Shown piece after piece: positions 11,325-23,100 of a stretch of 64,000 nucleotides of DNA; the first letter of the stretch is position 1, and the number at the start of each line of letters is the position of its first letter. The notes beneath the pieces were generated by a model. The model saw nothing but the letters and a program-made list of their open reading frames with translations, was not told the origin of the DNA and ran no database searches. Source of the stretch: Guyanagaster necrorhizus (Eukaryota; Basidiomycota; Agaricomycetes; Agaricales; Physalacriaceae); assembly GCF_019112545.1 (NCBI RefSeq), contig NW_025064891.1, forward strand, positions 1,266,344-1,330,343, written 5' to 3'. The position numbers were made by a program, and so were the translations under genes.

Positions 11325-14300
11325 GCCGTGACAATCAGAATTTCTAACATGATCATGAAAAGCTAGCCTTAAATACGACGAGGGTTACCCAGGTGGAAGA
11401 CTCACAAAAGATACGTCTAAAAATGCATTAGAACCTTCTCGCAACCATTCAAGCAGCCTTTCACTGTATAAGTAGGCCATCAGTGTCATGAGTGAGCCCA
11501 GTTCAAATTCCGCGAGTCTGACGTGAAAGAAGGTGAAATGGCAAGGCATGGCATTTCGAGTCAAACTTTATCAATTCACCAGTAACGACACTGAACACAA
11601 AGTTTGAATGCACTGCCACCTCATGAGCGATCCCGGACCGTCAGAGCCGCTATCTTTTCCAACTTCCACCGCCCTCACTTGACTCGCGGACGTTGGAGAA
11701 TAGGAACGTGTCCGCCGCAAAAATGGGTCTTATTTCGGTCTATTTGAAGCTATCTTCAACTGTTGTTTCTTACGCGGTGTATTTTCTGGTGGCGCCCAAT
11801 CTATCCCATTGGACCATCTACTTCTTCCATTCTCTACGTGAGCAATTCCCACACTAGGCGCTTCTGGAGACAATAGGCTGAATTCTGTACCAGCTGACAC
11901 CAGCCGATATGGGGGTAGCCACACAAAAGGTCCGCGGATCCAAGGCCCAAGGGAGTCCTCGCTTCAAGTTCCCTTACTCTGCTAGCTGTACACATAAAAC
12001 CAAACGTCCGATTCAGTTGAATGAATACTTCCCACGTCGAACAGGCGTACTACAGTATACTTCCCGATATTTCTGAACGCGTCGAAATCGCAGAACCACT
12101 GTGGTGAAGTGCTCATACATAACCTTCTCGCCGGCTTCACCGGACGGCACGCCGAAACTCTCTAGCCACAATAATCAGGTGGCTGAGATACGCTCATCTG
12201 ACATACGCGTTCGCGTAAGTGAGCTATTATTGATACCACGCTGATGATGCTAATGAGGCCGGACAGCTGCAAAGAAATCAAAGCAATTCTTTGAATTCAA
12301 TTTGTATCCGCCGCGCGCGATACTTTTCGTCGTCTTTTAACCATCATGGCACGATGTGGATGTGCGGTGTGGACATGGTTGCATTGTGTAAAGGCAACCC
12401 TATCTATAGACGCCCGGTTGCCGGTGGTATTCGACAGATCCCGATTCCGTTGAGGATAGGACTGCTCTCGTATACTCTATCGTATCTTGTTTCCGAATAT
12501 CCATTAAATGGGCTTGATTCTGAGCGCATGAGGCGTCGCCCATCTGACTTTTTCTATGAGCTAATCCGATCTCCTCAGCGGGCTAACCCAAGTCATCAGA
12601 TAACTGCCAGACTCCCATCCTGTATGTAGCCATAGGTCTGGAATTCCACGAGGGGTCCATCCTGTACACCGACATCTGCGAGCTAGCCGAACTTTTGGGC
12701 TGCATCGTCGTTCTGTGTGTCTTCGCTTCAAAAAGTCCTAGATCTCAGTAGCTAACTCCCGATACAGTGTCGGTATGCCATCGGATACGAGTATAATTTG
12801 CTCTTCGGGTTGCCGCCTCCTCTTTAGTCAGAAAAATGCACATAAAATCGATTGCGCCGTAGATCGAATAATATATCCTCATCAAAATAATTACGAGGAG
12901 CGCTTTCAATGGAACGGTAACGTTTCCCACTTGCGCCGACTAGCAAGGAGAGCTCCTCGGATGCATACACTTTTCATTCAGGCCCCATGGAGGAAGAGTC
13001 AACCAATTTGTTTCCAGTTGCCTCGGTTACAGATACAGTGCCGAGTTAATTGGGTAGGTTGGAGATCGTTGGTTTCAGGAAAAATTTTTAATTAATCCTC
13101 TTTACCTCGCTATAGTTGCGTGTCCCAAATAATGGCTTCGTATCAAGATAACGAGCCGTACGCTGCCAAGGTAATGAAAAAATTTCCACTTTCTGATTAT
13201 ATTGAACAGAATCTCGATTTTCTCTAGTTACTATGTAGTCTACTGAATGGCCTCAGACGTTTCGCGATTTCGGTACCGGGAGTAAAGTCAGCAGACTTTG
13301 ATGGATTATCTTCGTAACGCATTTGTGTGTCTAGACTCTTGGTCATCTACTGTGGCTCATGGCTTCGTCGTGTTAGTCTTGTCGACGGTTGCTGAAGATG
13401 CGCGGAGTTCCGATATTTCCGAATACACCCCAGCGAATAGAGTGCTATCCTCAGAGGATTTTTCGACTTCTTGGACTACTGTTACCTTTGCCTATTCACA
13501 ACAGCAGTGATACAACATTAAATGGTGTCTCGAAACGCTGAACATTGTCTCCTGCAGTTTCCCAGTGACGCATGTAAACCTTTCACATCGTGTTGAACTT
13601 CGCTGATGTACCTGTCGGTTTACCGTGGTGTCTGATTAGATCCCGTGCACGAGTGTCCCTTCTGGACATGCAGCTCAAGCGTGTTTAATCGGTTTCCCAG
13701 GTTTTAATCAGCACAGGGTTTTGGGGTTCAATGTATATCCATCAGCATTTCCGACCATCCAGTTTTTCGTTGAGTCCGGACACCGTTAGACGAGGCGCAC
13801 GCCAGTAAATGACGGGCGTTATTGGAAGCAGGTCCTTGGCGAAAGCAGCCTTCTCTATTTATTAAAGCAAGCCACGGATCAAAAGCCGGGTCGAGAATCT
13901 TGGTGGAATCTCTGCTTTGAACACATCCTTCGATCATTTCGCCACTGATGGGCTATCAACACGCTCTTGCAGTCCCGGAAACGAAGTCACCTGCGCAGCT
14001 TTCGATAGAACTCGTACCTTCTGTGTCCCTGATACCTACTAACGCTTTCTATGGAATATTGGACTGGGCCGAGGGTCATTTTGCCGCAAGGCAAGGATTG
14101 CACATCAAATCTAGTCTTCAAGACATAACTGTGCCTGGTAATAGCCATTTACACGGGGTTAAACGCCGATAGCAGAGCGTATCCTCGAGGATGCAACGGG
14201 TTGTCACCACGAAGACGCCGCACGTCCGCGGTCTCCAATGATTCCAAGTTCCGTATGTGCATTGTGGCAGATATTTTATCTGAATTACCGGCTGCTACAA

Positions 14301-14715
14301 ACACTTTATTTCCCTTATGCCAGTCTCGACCTGCCTTTCCTAGCCATCGTCAACCGTCATATGTCAAATTGTCGTCCCTTTAGGCGCACTGGATGTTGAT
14401 TGAATGCATAGAGGCTCCACCCAAAATGGCAGGTTCCGATCACGAACTTGGAACTCGTTGCTTTCAACCTTCCTATTATAGGACCTCGTTTGTCCTTTGT
14501 GGCCACAGGTGTGAACGGTGCAGCCTCGTCGAGGTGTTTGTGCCTTCGACCCCAGCATTGATTGAAGCATTGAGGCTCACCCCTTGGAATGGGGGCGGTA
14601 TAAGAACGGTGCATGCAAGTATTTCACTATGCTTTTCTCTACCTACGAGTCCACACGACTTGCCGTACGCTTTCTTTTCAACTGGTCTCCTACATCATAC
14701 CCAACAGTTTCATAG
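11325..14715. other. gene-poor stretch, no recognisable gene
   Basis: Only short frames occur (for example 11730-11924 minus, 12291-12629 plus, 13948-14172 plus), without known domains or convincing splice chains. At 13135 an ATG opens a 13-codon frame ending in a GTAATG donor-like site, but the continuation is soon stopped. No terminal repeats or transposase-like sequence was recognised. Confidence 0.4.
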
Positions 14716-14919
14716 ATGACAGCCAATGCATCCTCGCCATCGAAGGCTTCCGAGCAAAGTCCACCGAGCCCAAAATTTTTATCTCCTGCAGAGGCTATCG
14801 CAGAGGCATGGAAACGAGAGACAGAAGAGAGTAAAGCAAGATGGCGGAGGATTGATGAAGATGCTAGACGACGTTATACAAATCCACATCACAAAAAGGA
14901 GCGTAAAACCAAGCTTTGA
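14716..14919 (+). CDS. small basic hypothetical protein, 67 residues
   Basis: The frame begins MTANASSPSKASEQSPPSP and continues into a charged, probably helical part (AEAIAEAWKRETEESKARW) and a very basic end (HHKKERKTKL). The Ser/Pro-rich start followed by a charged helix looks like a real protein, but no family is recognised. An acceptor-like CATAG directly precedes the ATG, so this could instead be the last exon of a longer gene. The ORF points toward the C2H2 gene, with 179 bases between their stops. Confidence 0.4.
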   Translation: MTANASSPSKASEQSPPSPKFLSPAEAIAEAWKRETEESKARWRRIDEDARRRYTNPHHKKERKTKL

Positions 14920-15098
14920 GTGAGTATGTCCAGAGGTAAGTCACTCGGCTTCTGTCGCTCGATGTTCCATTCGATATTCACCAGATATTTGTCCTTGCTT
15001 TTGGACACTAACAGAAACGTGAAATGCGTTATTTATGATATTATGAAAGTTTGTACATAGATATAATTGCACGAGGGCGATGGTAGAAGGCCCGATAA

Positions 15099-16919
15099 TC
15101 AAGGAGGCGGAGGAATGGAAACGAGTTCTAGGTCTTCGCCATCATCTTCATCATATTCCCCGTCATCATCAAAATCTTTGTGGTCGTCTTCTTCTAGCGC
15201 TGCCTCTGCCTCTGCTTGTGCCTGAGCTGCAAGGGCCGCTCCAGCGATTGCTTGTTCTAGCATTTGAGTTTGCGCATCTGAGAGTCCGAACATAGAGAGC
15301 GAATGTGGCTGAGCGCCAGTAGTGGATGGATTTTCACCGTCCCCATTTACAGTGACTGGTGGAGAGGCAGGCGTCGTTGTGGAAGAGGGTATGGTGGGTG
15401 GTTTAGCAGACGATTGATTCGCGGTTTCCGACGGAGCGGTCGAGTCACCATGTTGCTGTTGCGCTCGAGCAATGACACTCGCGAGTGTGGCTTGGCTACC
15501 TGCGGCATCGATAGGCTGAGATGTTGTCTGCAATGCATTGGCTCCAAGTGCATTGGAGACGTGCGTCTGTAAAAGCGGATGCAAGGTCAGCACTGTCGTT
15601 TGCAGCGCCGATAATACGGGGGGTTCAATCTCTCCCTCTTCCATTTCCCCAGCAGCTCCGGAAGAATGACTAGTGGCTATGCCGTTCCATAATTTGGCTC
15701 GTTTTTCCTCCCGGGCGCTGTCTTCATCATCTTCGTTTTCCACCTCTATCACCAAGGCCCCAATACACGCTTCGCCTTTGGTACCATGGTTTCGGCTGAC
15801 ATTTTGATGTCGCTTAATTGCATCCCTACGCGAGAAGATTTTATCGCAACCGGAGCATTTCCAAGCCTTTTTGTCGTGCAATTTAACGTGCCGTTTCAAG
15901 TCGTGGTTACGAGCAAATGAGGCGGGACAGTGTTCGCATCTAAAAGGACGCTCGACACCATGGATACGCTGGTGCGAGCGAAGACTGTACAGCCGAGAAA
16001 ATGTCTTTGGACATGCTGGACAGGGATATACGGCGGTACCGATGCCATGAAATTGAGAGCTCGTAGAGCCAGTGGACTGGGTAGGTGAATTTTGACCAAT
16101 TTGGATACCGCTGAGCACTCCAAGCACCTGAATCAAGCCGCCGATCTCCTGGAGGGCATTCATGCCATTTCCTCCGCGTGGAGCTGATGTTACTGAAAAG
16201 AGGAATATGTGATGGAGCTGTAGTTGGACGGAAGCTATGAGAGCCGGTTCAAGGGTGGGCGTGGTAGAAGATGCTATGGCATGACTGACAACGCCAACGG
16301 CCTCGATTACATGAGCATTCAGGTCGTACTGGACGAATGGTCGTTTCTGGTGCCTAGCATCAACCTGCGATCCTTCATCCTCCTCCGCTCGCTTCCGTTT
16401 GCCTATGTCGAGCTGAATAGAAGAAGCGTCTGAATGGCGCAATTTTCCGAACAAAGCCTCCGACCGGGCGAGAGACATCAGAGAGTGGTTAAGAGGCATT
16501 GCGATTTCCTTTGGAACGCGTCCTTTCGTGACTGTTGCCTGTAGTATACGAAAGACATTATCCCCTTGTACTCCCGATAAGGCAGTGGATTCCAGGGTAG
16601 AGCGTGCGAGCGTATCTTTGTCGAGAAATGCTAAGATTGATCTCATGGTGCCGAGAATGGCCTCTTCCTTCCGAGATAGAGAAAAAGCAGGTAGAGGCGC
16701 AGGCAAAGGTACGTCAGGAGTGTGGCCCGCGGCAGCTGCAGCTGCATTGACTCTGTTAATATCAGCCATGAGTTGCTCTCGCAGACGCTGAGCCATTTCC
16801 TCTGTCTCCCCATCGAGGTCATCATCATCATAGTTCTCATCCTCATCCCACTCTCCATCCTCATCCAATGGGTCCATTATATCCTCTAGCTGAGGTTCTG
16901 TGCTATCAATATCTGCCAT
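15099..16919 (-). CDS. C2H2 zinc-finger protein, 606 residues
   Basis: A single long exon encodes a putative nuclear transcription factor. The N-terminus is strongly acidic (residues about 12-45). Three tandem C2H2 fingers begin near residue 299: CPACPKTFSRLYSLRSHQRIH, then CEHCPASFARNHDLKRHVKLH, then CSGCDKIFSRRDAIKRHQ ending in a spaced His. A nuclear localisation-like KRKR lies around residue 175. The C-terminal third is Ser/Thr/Pro/Gln-rich, then Ala/Gln/Glu-rich, and the end is acidic. The fingers resemble those of fungal regulators, but target and role are unknown. It is head to head with the carrier gene at 17095. Confidence 0.88.
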   Translation of the reverse strand: MADIDSTEPQLEDIMDPLDEDGEWDEDENYDDDDLDGETEEMAQRLREQLMADINRVNAAAAAAGHTPDVPLPAPLPAFSLSRKEEAILGTMRSILAFLDKDTLARSTLESTALSGVQGDNVFRILQATVTKGRVPKEIAMPLNHSLMSLARSEALFGKLRHSDASSIQLDIGKRKRAEEDEGSQVDARHQKRPFVQYDLNAHVIEAVGVVSHAIASSTTPTLEPALIASVQLQLHHIFLFSVTSAPRGGNGMNALQEIGGLIQVLGVLSGIQIGQNSPTQSTGSTSSQFHGIGTAVYPCPACPKTFSRLYSLRSHQRIHGVERPFRCEHCPASFARNHDLKRHVKLHDKKAWKCSGCDKIFSRRDAIKRHQNVSRNHGTKGEACIGALVIEVENEDDEDSAREEKRAKLWNGIATSHSSGAAGEMEEGEIEPPVLSALQTTVLTLHPLLQTHVSNALGANALQTTSQPIDAAGSQATLASVIARAQQQHGDSTAPSETANQSSAKPPTIPSSTTTPASPPVTVNGDGENPSTTGAQPHSLSMFGLSDAQTQMLEQAIAGAALAAQAQAEAEAALEEDDHKDFDDDGEYDEDDGEDLELVSIPPPP

Positions 16920-17094
16920 AGTGGTGGTATAAGTTGCGCATGGTCGCAGATCAAAACTTGCTATCTAATCGCCTTTGTTTGCACATGCTTGAATCGGAGC
17001 CTCCATAGTTTTTTTGACACTTACAGCCATGGCGATAGTACCGCAATAACCTTCAAGTCGTGCCCTTCCCTACCCTTGGATCTGGTCCACCACG
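16920..17094. promoter_or_regulatory. 175-bp shared promoter region
   Basis: These bases separate the divergent start codons of the zinc-finger gene (16919, minus) and the mitochondrial carrier (17095, plus). The control sequences must be shared or interleaved. No clear TATA box is seen. Confidence 0.5.
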
Positions 17095-18311
17095 ATGTTG
17101 AAGACGATAAAGGATCTCACTGCTGGTACAGCGGGTGGAATTGCCCAGGTACGACGACCTTTAACTTGCCGATGGTACAAATGACTCGATCGTGACTAGG
17201 TCTTGGTGGGACAGCCATTTGACATTGTGAAAGTCGTAAGTCACAGTCGCTACACCATCCGGGGACAAAAGAATAAAATGACTGATATGTAAGGATACTC
17301 ACAGCGCATGCAAACGGCGCCGAAAGGCACCTACAATGGAATGATGCACTGTGCAGGCGGCATTCTAAAAAATGAAGGTCCTTTGGCGTTTTACAAGGTA
17401 GTCCACTTTAATCACCGGTGCCGTCGAGTTAATATGCCATTGTAGGGTACGCTTACGCCACTCCTGGGGATTGGGGTGTGCGTTTCCATCCAATTCGGCG
17501 CTATCGAGTATATGAAGCGATTCTATGCCGAACAAAATCTTCTGAAAGGAATAGGCGGCGCCGGTGGTGCTAATTTGACTGGATCCCAGCTTGTTATATC
17601 TGGTATCATTGCTGGATTGGCCAACGGCGTTGTATCGGGTCCTGTCGAACATATCCGTATTCGTAAGTTATCTCCCCAACTGAAAGGTTCCTTGCATCAT
17701 GTCCTCTTCAGGTTTACAAACACAGCCGGACAAAAACAAGCTGTATTTCGGGCCTTGGGACGCGATCAAGAAGATTTACTCTGCCCATGGAATACAAGGA
17801 ATCTACAAGGGTCAAGCTGTCACTCTTCTTCGTGAAGCGACTGGATATGGCATGTATTTCCTTGTGTATGAGAAACTCGTTCAGCGCGAAATCGCCACTA
17901 AGGGTATCAAACGTGACCAAATCAATCCAGCCAACGCCGTTCTGTATGGTGCTGCCGCAGGTTACGCGGTAGGCATTACATCGTGGCGCAGGCTCTTTGG
18001 GGTACTTACTCCTACTTCCTAGCTTTGGGCTGTCATCTATCCTATCGACATGATAAAATCCCGGATGCAAACAGACGGTTTCACTCCCGCCACTGGTCAA
18101 AAGTATTCATCAACGCTTAACTGTGTACGCACAATATGGCGTACGGAAGGGATCAGGGCATTCACACGAGGCTTGGGACCCACATTAATTAGGCTCGTGA
18201 CATCGCTTGTGCTCTGCGAAATGTTTCTAACCTCTCTGTAGGTCTCCCTTTGCAAATGGTGCGACATTTCTGGGGTTCGAAATGGCCAACCGCCTCTTGA
18301 ACCCTTCGTAA
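17095..18311 (+). CDS. mitochondrial carrier protein, YMC1 type
   Basis: This is a six-helix solute carrier of the inner mitochondrial membrane, about 298 residues after splicing, the normal size. The three repeats carry the carrier signature: QPFDIVKVRMQ, GPVEHIRIRLQ and YPIDMIKSRMQ. Phrases such as GTAGGIAQVLVGQPFD, LKNEGPLAFYKGTLTPLLGI and SIQFGAIEYMKR fit the Ymc1/Ymc2 branch related to carnitine and amino-acid carriers. The exact substrate is not decided by sequence. Introns are short; one splits the VKV/RMQ codons. The end GFEMANRLLNPS is typical. The start at 17095 gives the expected short N-terminus (MLKTIKDLTAGTAGG). Confidence 0.92.
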
Positions 18312-20364
18312 TTTATTTGCTGTTCGTATACGTGTTAGAGTTTCCCTTGGATCTTCTAGAGTCCTGTCATTGTTTTGAACGTACTGGTTGTAGAGTGCCG
18401 TTGGTGAATCATAGATTGCGATTCAGTCCAGGGTCAATATGGAAATTGTGCCTGACGCGCCGCCCTTCTCCATAGTCAATCTGAGACCGCCACTCCCCAA
18501 GCCGACAGCGCGTAACCGTGTCCGCAGCGCGTCCACCTTGATAAGTAACCGCTTTGAAGACCGGCTCACCCATGTTCCTGTGTCCCTCGTGTGAGTCATG
18601 TCAGTGCCGTACGTCCTCAGGTTGTGTCCAAGATATTAATATTTCTGACACTCGAACCTTCTAGGTGTTGTCGGGTAGGTCGCCTATGCCCAGTGAATGA
18701 CAGATGTTCTTCGAGTGCTCTACAACTTCAGTCCGGAACTTGGCGCACACGCTCGAGATAACATGAGAAAGCTCTTCCAAGAGGGAGCTCCACGTTTTCA
18801 CTCACGGACTGGGTAACACAGTCACCAGACGTCCATCTCAGCCACCTGAGAACCAGTCTGCGGCAGAATATTCCTTTGCCAAGAATCACTCTGTAACATC
18901 GTGGAGGTCTGGTGCACGACTTTTGGCAGCACAGACTGCGGTGACAGGATAGATCATCATTTCGGTAGGCCGTCCGTCGATCATCTCGCGATCATAATCT
19001 CAAGATCACAGGAGGCGTGGCTTGGGCCATGGTATGTGCCGCCGTCTTCTCTACATATTTAAAATATATTCTGACCCTCAGTTGTCAAAGACTGAGAAGA
19101 CGCTTTTACCGGACGTGCGGTTTTCCTGGGATATGGCTCGTTTGGCCGCCTTGATGATCCTTAAATATTATTTCCACTTGCCTGCATGACGCCTCGCTTA
19201 ATGGTTGTTCTTCCAGTAGTCGGCGTTTATAGGCAGTACTAGTTCCTGCGCGCTCGGGGTTCGGGGGAGCACTGCGTCCGCCCTTCCGTTCTAGCGGGGC
19301 ATGTGCGATACCCCGACTGGGTCCCCGATACTCAAGAAATCCTGTTTCTCTCCGGTTTATTTTGGTGAGGCACACGCGTCGGTCTTCTTCCATGCTGAAC
19401 TTGACATGCGTTTTAGGCGTGCTCTTTGAGGCTCTCGCGGCAATGTTATTGTCAAACGCATGGGGAAAGCTGTTGATCTGTCATCTCCAGATACTAAGAT
19501 GTCTTGCACCTATAAGGAAATCTGAAGAGTGCCCATTTATCTGATCAATACACCCTCCTTTAGGACGCCCAGCACGGAAGCTATGAGGTAGGGATGTGTA
19601 TCCTAGATACCTTACGTGTCTCTCGCTCAGAGATGCCGAGTCCAAATTGATGTCGATGAGCAGGTCGTTTCCAGATTTCCTCCTAGCATCGAAAGCGATG
19701 AAGGACCGCGGCTCTAGCCCAGAAATATCTTCCTAAAGCGGCGTGAATGGTACCCTTGAAATCATCCCCACTTGCCAAAAACAAACATTTTGAGGCACGG
19801 GAATCTTTCTCATTCTCAATGGACCCGAGATGCTATTTGCGGACCGAGAGCCGTCGCAGTTAACAATGAAAGGTCAGAAATGTAGCAAGGGGTTTCTACT
19901 TGTTGACGCGTTTCCCCGGCGGAGATCGGGTGGGGTGGTCAGTCACGACGCCACCATCATACACAGATTATGTCCTGATCTCTCTTCGTCGCCTATAGTT
20001 ATGGGGGACAGTCGGTACAGAGGCAGCACGAGGCAGCTTCGCCACCGTGTGGCAGAGGTAGCTAATAGTGCGTAGCTAGCTCTTAATCGAGGGGATTAGC
20101 TTGTCAGTATTCTTCCGCAGATCGTACGTACATGATACTTCCTGATGATAGTGCCTGCCCCTTATTTTGTCGGGCTGATTATCGCTTGACCGCGACCCTT
20201 GACTGATTATCGTACACGTTGTCCATTTAACCGGTTATTCGAATTTAATGTAATATTCCTAGTGGTATCCTAATGCAAAGTGTAGAATATAGTGTAAGTA
20301 TGACATTTCTGGCTGAAAGAAAAACAAATAACTGATCATAATCAAATCCTCACCGGCTTCGCGC
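18312..20364. other. gene-poor stretch with one short ORF
   Basis: Apart from the 51-codon frame at 18439 (separate entry), frames are short and not recognised. A 39-codon frame around 18709-18828 (with SPELGAHARDNMRKLF) has protein-like composition but cannot be joined in frame to the upstream ORF with the visible splice sites. No repeats or RNA genes were seen. Confidence 0.35.
18439..18594 (+). CDS. short ORF (51 residues), possible first exon of a decayed gene
   Basis: The frame begins MEIVPDAPPFSIVNLRPPLP and continues with a basic, Ser-rich part (RNRVRSASTLISNRFEDR). It ends at a perfect GTGAGT donor at 18591, so it looks like a first exon. The following sequence has several AG acceptors, but none restores a long frame. 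It is 127 bases downstream of the carrier stop. It is either a short gene or the remnant of one. Confidence 0.25.
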   Translation: MEIVPDAPPFSIVNLRPPLPKPTARNRVRSASTLISNRFEDRLTHVPVSLV

Positions 20365-21708
20365 CTATGTTTCACTCTCGCTCTCCTCTTCATAGGCCCA
20401 TACTATCCCTTGACCGTCTTGAAAATCAATACCGTCACTCTCAAATCTCTCGGACCACCAGATGAAAATGTCCTCAGCCATAGTATCCGTCTCCGCTTCC
20501 ACCAGGAAGTCGACTGTCCTCACCGTCTCTAAATTGGGAAATGTATTTCGGTTGAATGATGTCAGATGGAACTTGGTGTTACTGTTCTTGCCCGGGTACA
20601 ATCCATCCATTCGTACGTCGCGTAAGCCAATCCTTCGGAGAGTGGGGTGAGGGTCGGCTAGGGTGATGATAGGAGCCGTAACCGCGAAAGTTAGGGTATC
20701 AAGATTGGGGCACACACCCGATTTGAGAAACAAGGCAGGTTTGACGTGGGCAAGCGTTCGGGCGACCTGTCTCACAGAAACAGGATCAGGATCAGAATCC
20801 GGTGACGGAGAAGGGAGGTCAACGGCGGTAAGACGGGAACCGTGAACATCGAGGAAGTGGGTTATCGCACGATCAGAGGCGACGGACTCAGTGGCTGGGG
20901 TTCTTAGCGTAAGTTTAGTAAGACGAGGCAATTGCAAATCGGTCGCAACGGTGAGGCTGGTAGTTCGCGTAGAAAGAATAAGATGGTCAACGAGAGGAAG
21001 GGTAGGCCTCTCGGCGTTGCTAACGTTGGCGTCACAGCCTGAATAATCCCGCAAATCGATAACACGTAGAGCTTGGAAGCACGCCAAATCAGTGGGCGTA
21101 ACCACACTAATGTCTTTCTGGTCCTGCCAATGCAGTTCACGAAGCGTTGCCCCATACAGCCTGGCGACCGCAGTGATGAACTCGACAGGAAGACGATGGT
21201 TCCATGTGCCATCAAGAATGCGAAGATTGGGGCAATATTGAAAAATGCGAAAGAGTGTTTCGAGGTATCGCGCGCTTTCTGCTCTCCTGGAGTGCGTGTG
21301 AATTTCCAAATGCCTCACGTAACGGCCATACTCCGATATGCGAACTCGTACTTTGGACGACTTGTCGTTTGTCACCTCCAGCGCGTAAGAGTGTTTCTGG
21401 AGGGCATGCAATATCATCGTTGCTCTAGAGGGACTCAATACAGCAACATGGTGGTATAAAATCTGGGTTGCAATTTGCCTCCAAGATCGGCAGACGAGGA
21501 CAAGGGTTCGCTTCGTCTGTTGCGCAAGGAGTGGCGTATTAGGACCCATGGCATTGTTGGATATGTGTTTCTGAGTAAATGGGTCCATTGGGGCAATCGA
21601 GTGATACGTATATGTTGCAAACTGAAAGATTTCCAGCCACATTTCTGGTGGCAATCGAGGTAAAGGTTTCCTGTACTCTTGATCACTTGTCCTTATAGGA
21701 GCGGTCAT
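20365..21708 (-). CDS. F-box-like protein, 447 residues
   Basis: The N-terminus contains an F-box-like segment (LPRLPPEMWLEIFQFA, later TLVLVCRSWRQIATQILY), expected to bind Skp1 in an SCF ubiquitin ligase. The rest (residues about 110-430) resembles the weakly repeated leucine-rich region common in agaricomycete F-box families (for example CPNLRILDGTWNHRLP, LRVIDLRDYSG). It is a single exon. The target is unknown; these families are large and fast-evolving in mushrooms. It is head to head with the gene at 21918. Confidence 0.85.
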   Translation of the reverse strand: MTAPIRTSDQEYRKPLPRLPPEMWLEIFQFATYTYHSIAPMDPFTQKHISNNAMGPNTPLLAQQTKRTLVLVCRSWRQIATQILYHHVAVLSPSRATMILHALQKHSYALEVTNDKSSKVRVRISEYGRYVRHLEIHTHSRRAESARYLETLFRIFQYCPNLRILDGTWNHRLPVEFITAVARLYGATLRELHWQDQKDISVVTPTDLACFQALRVIDLRDYSGCDANVSNAERPTLPLVDHLILSTRTTSLTVATDLQLPRLTKLTLRTPATESVASDRAITHFLDVHGSRLTAVDLPSPSPDSDPDPVSVRQVARTLAHVKPALFLKSGVCPNLDTLTFAVTAPIITLADPHPTLRRIGLRDVRMDGLYPGKNSNTKFHLTSFNRNTFPNLETVRTVDFLVEAETDTMAEDIFIWWSERFESDGIDFQDGQGIVWAYEEESESET

Positions 21709-21917
21709 GAAGAGACTAGAGAGACTTTAGTATTACGGGGGCAAAATGGTGGAGGCCTATACCATTTAAATGGGAATAAGAAGTGTTGGGCGAGAGAGAA
21801 TATAGTGTTCATGGTGGTAGAAGAACAAGCCCCACTCGATACGCTGCCTGATTGGGGAGGCGAGAGCCACGCGGTGAAACAACACCAAATATTCTCTTCC
21901 CTCCTCGACACCCAAGA
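21709..21917. promoter_or_regulatory. 209-bp shared promoter region
   Basis: This lies between the divergent start codons of the F-box gene (21708) and the Vps3844-like gene (21918). No clear TATA box is seen. Confidence 0.45.
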
Positions 21918-23100
21918 ATGCTGGGTCTCCTTTCCTTTAGTCTGTTGCTGTCAGTCCTGCAGCCAACGCTGGGCGTTAAAGTATACCTCAGCCCCCAAAG
22001 AAATACCTTCAGGACCTCATTGTCGCCCTCTGACGCAAGCTCTGTTCTGTCGCATCATTTAGGACTTGAATTGTTTGAACCATTCAGAGACTCGGCGGCA
22101 CCGTTGTATGAGGATGAGGTATTCGTCGGAAAGGGAAAGAAGAATATTCTCTTGCTGACCATGGAAGAATATGACGCGGAAGGTGCGCTGAGCTGTATCA
22201 AGTTGGTATTGTGAAATGGACTGACGTATACCACATTTTCTTAGCTATATTACCTTCTTCATTAACTCCTTCATTCAAGCTGTCGACTCCCTCTTCTGTA
22301 TCAATATCGTCTCTGTATTCCGTCATATCAACCTATCTTCATCGAGCCAGACACGCGTATGCCTCAGTATACGAAGCCAGCCCTTCTCTTTCTCATTTCG
22401 AAAATATCGATTCCCTGAAAGCCTTCCTCGATGAGGCGGAAGATTCAGAATTTGCAGCTCTCGACTTCTCAGGGCTGGCAGCTCTACGGAAGACCTACGG
22501 TTCTGCCTGTGAAGAATTCGCAGAGGCTGCGTCAACAATCCGTGCCTTCCTTGAACGGGGCCTCGATCGGGACCGCGTACAGCTCGCCATCCTGACTTAT
22601 ACTCCACCACCTACTCTTTCATACTCTAAGCGACAATCAAGCCCTTTGCAGTCGCAGATTCCTTTCCCCTCTGATCATGCCCCACCCCAGGAACCCATAG
22701 GTTCCGTTTCAACGTGCTTCGCTACCGAAGACGTTTGTAACGAAGAAACCTCCACATGTTCTGGGAGAGGACAATGTGTTCAGGCGACTAAAGCTGGAAA
22801 GACATGTTTTGTCTGTGCATGCGGTGTTACAACAACTGGCGAGGGAAACCAAGTAAAGACCCAGGCCTGGGTCGGTGAGAGCTGTGAAAGGAGGGATGTC
22901 AGTGGGTAAGACTTGTTTCTCCATTCTCTAGGTAACTGGCGCTCATTTGACGTGACATTAGACCCTTCGTCTTGCTCGCAGGGACGGTCATCGTCATTAT
23001 TCTCCTATGCGTCGGATCCGTATCATTGCTGTTCCACGTTGGGAACCAGGAGTTGCCAAGTACCCTGATGGGAGGCGCGGTGAACTCTAAGAAGGATTGA
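21918..23100 (+). CDS. Vps3844/DUF3844 domain membrane protein
   Basis: The protein starts with a signal peptide (MLGLLSFSLLLSVLQPTLG). A lumenal domain follows (LSHHLGLELFEPF, LYEDEVFVGKG). The C-terminal DUF3844 region has the regular cysteines (CFATEDVCNEETSTCSGRG, CFVCACG, GESCERRDVSG), then one transmembrane helix (PFVLLAGTVIVIILLC) and a short tail with GNQELPSTLMGG. In fungi this family is linked to vacuolar protein sorting and sits in the ER/endomembrane system. There are two introns, one after EEYDAE and one just before the membrane helix. The start is the Met that opens the signal peptide; 22 upstream in-frame codons were left out. Confidence 0.88.

Noticed and set aside
12291..12629. 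112-codon plus-strand frame in gene-poor region
   Set aside because: Composition looks random and no domain, signal peptide or splice continuation was found.
13130..13310. ATG with donor-like GTAATG and following acceptor, like a two-exon gene start
   Set aside because: The continued frame reaches a stop after about 30 codons and matches nothing known.
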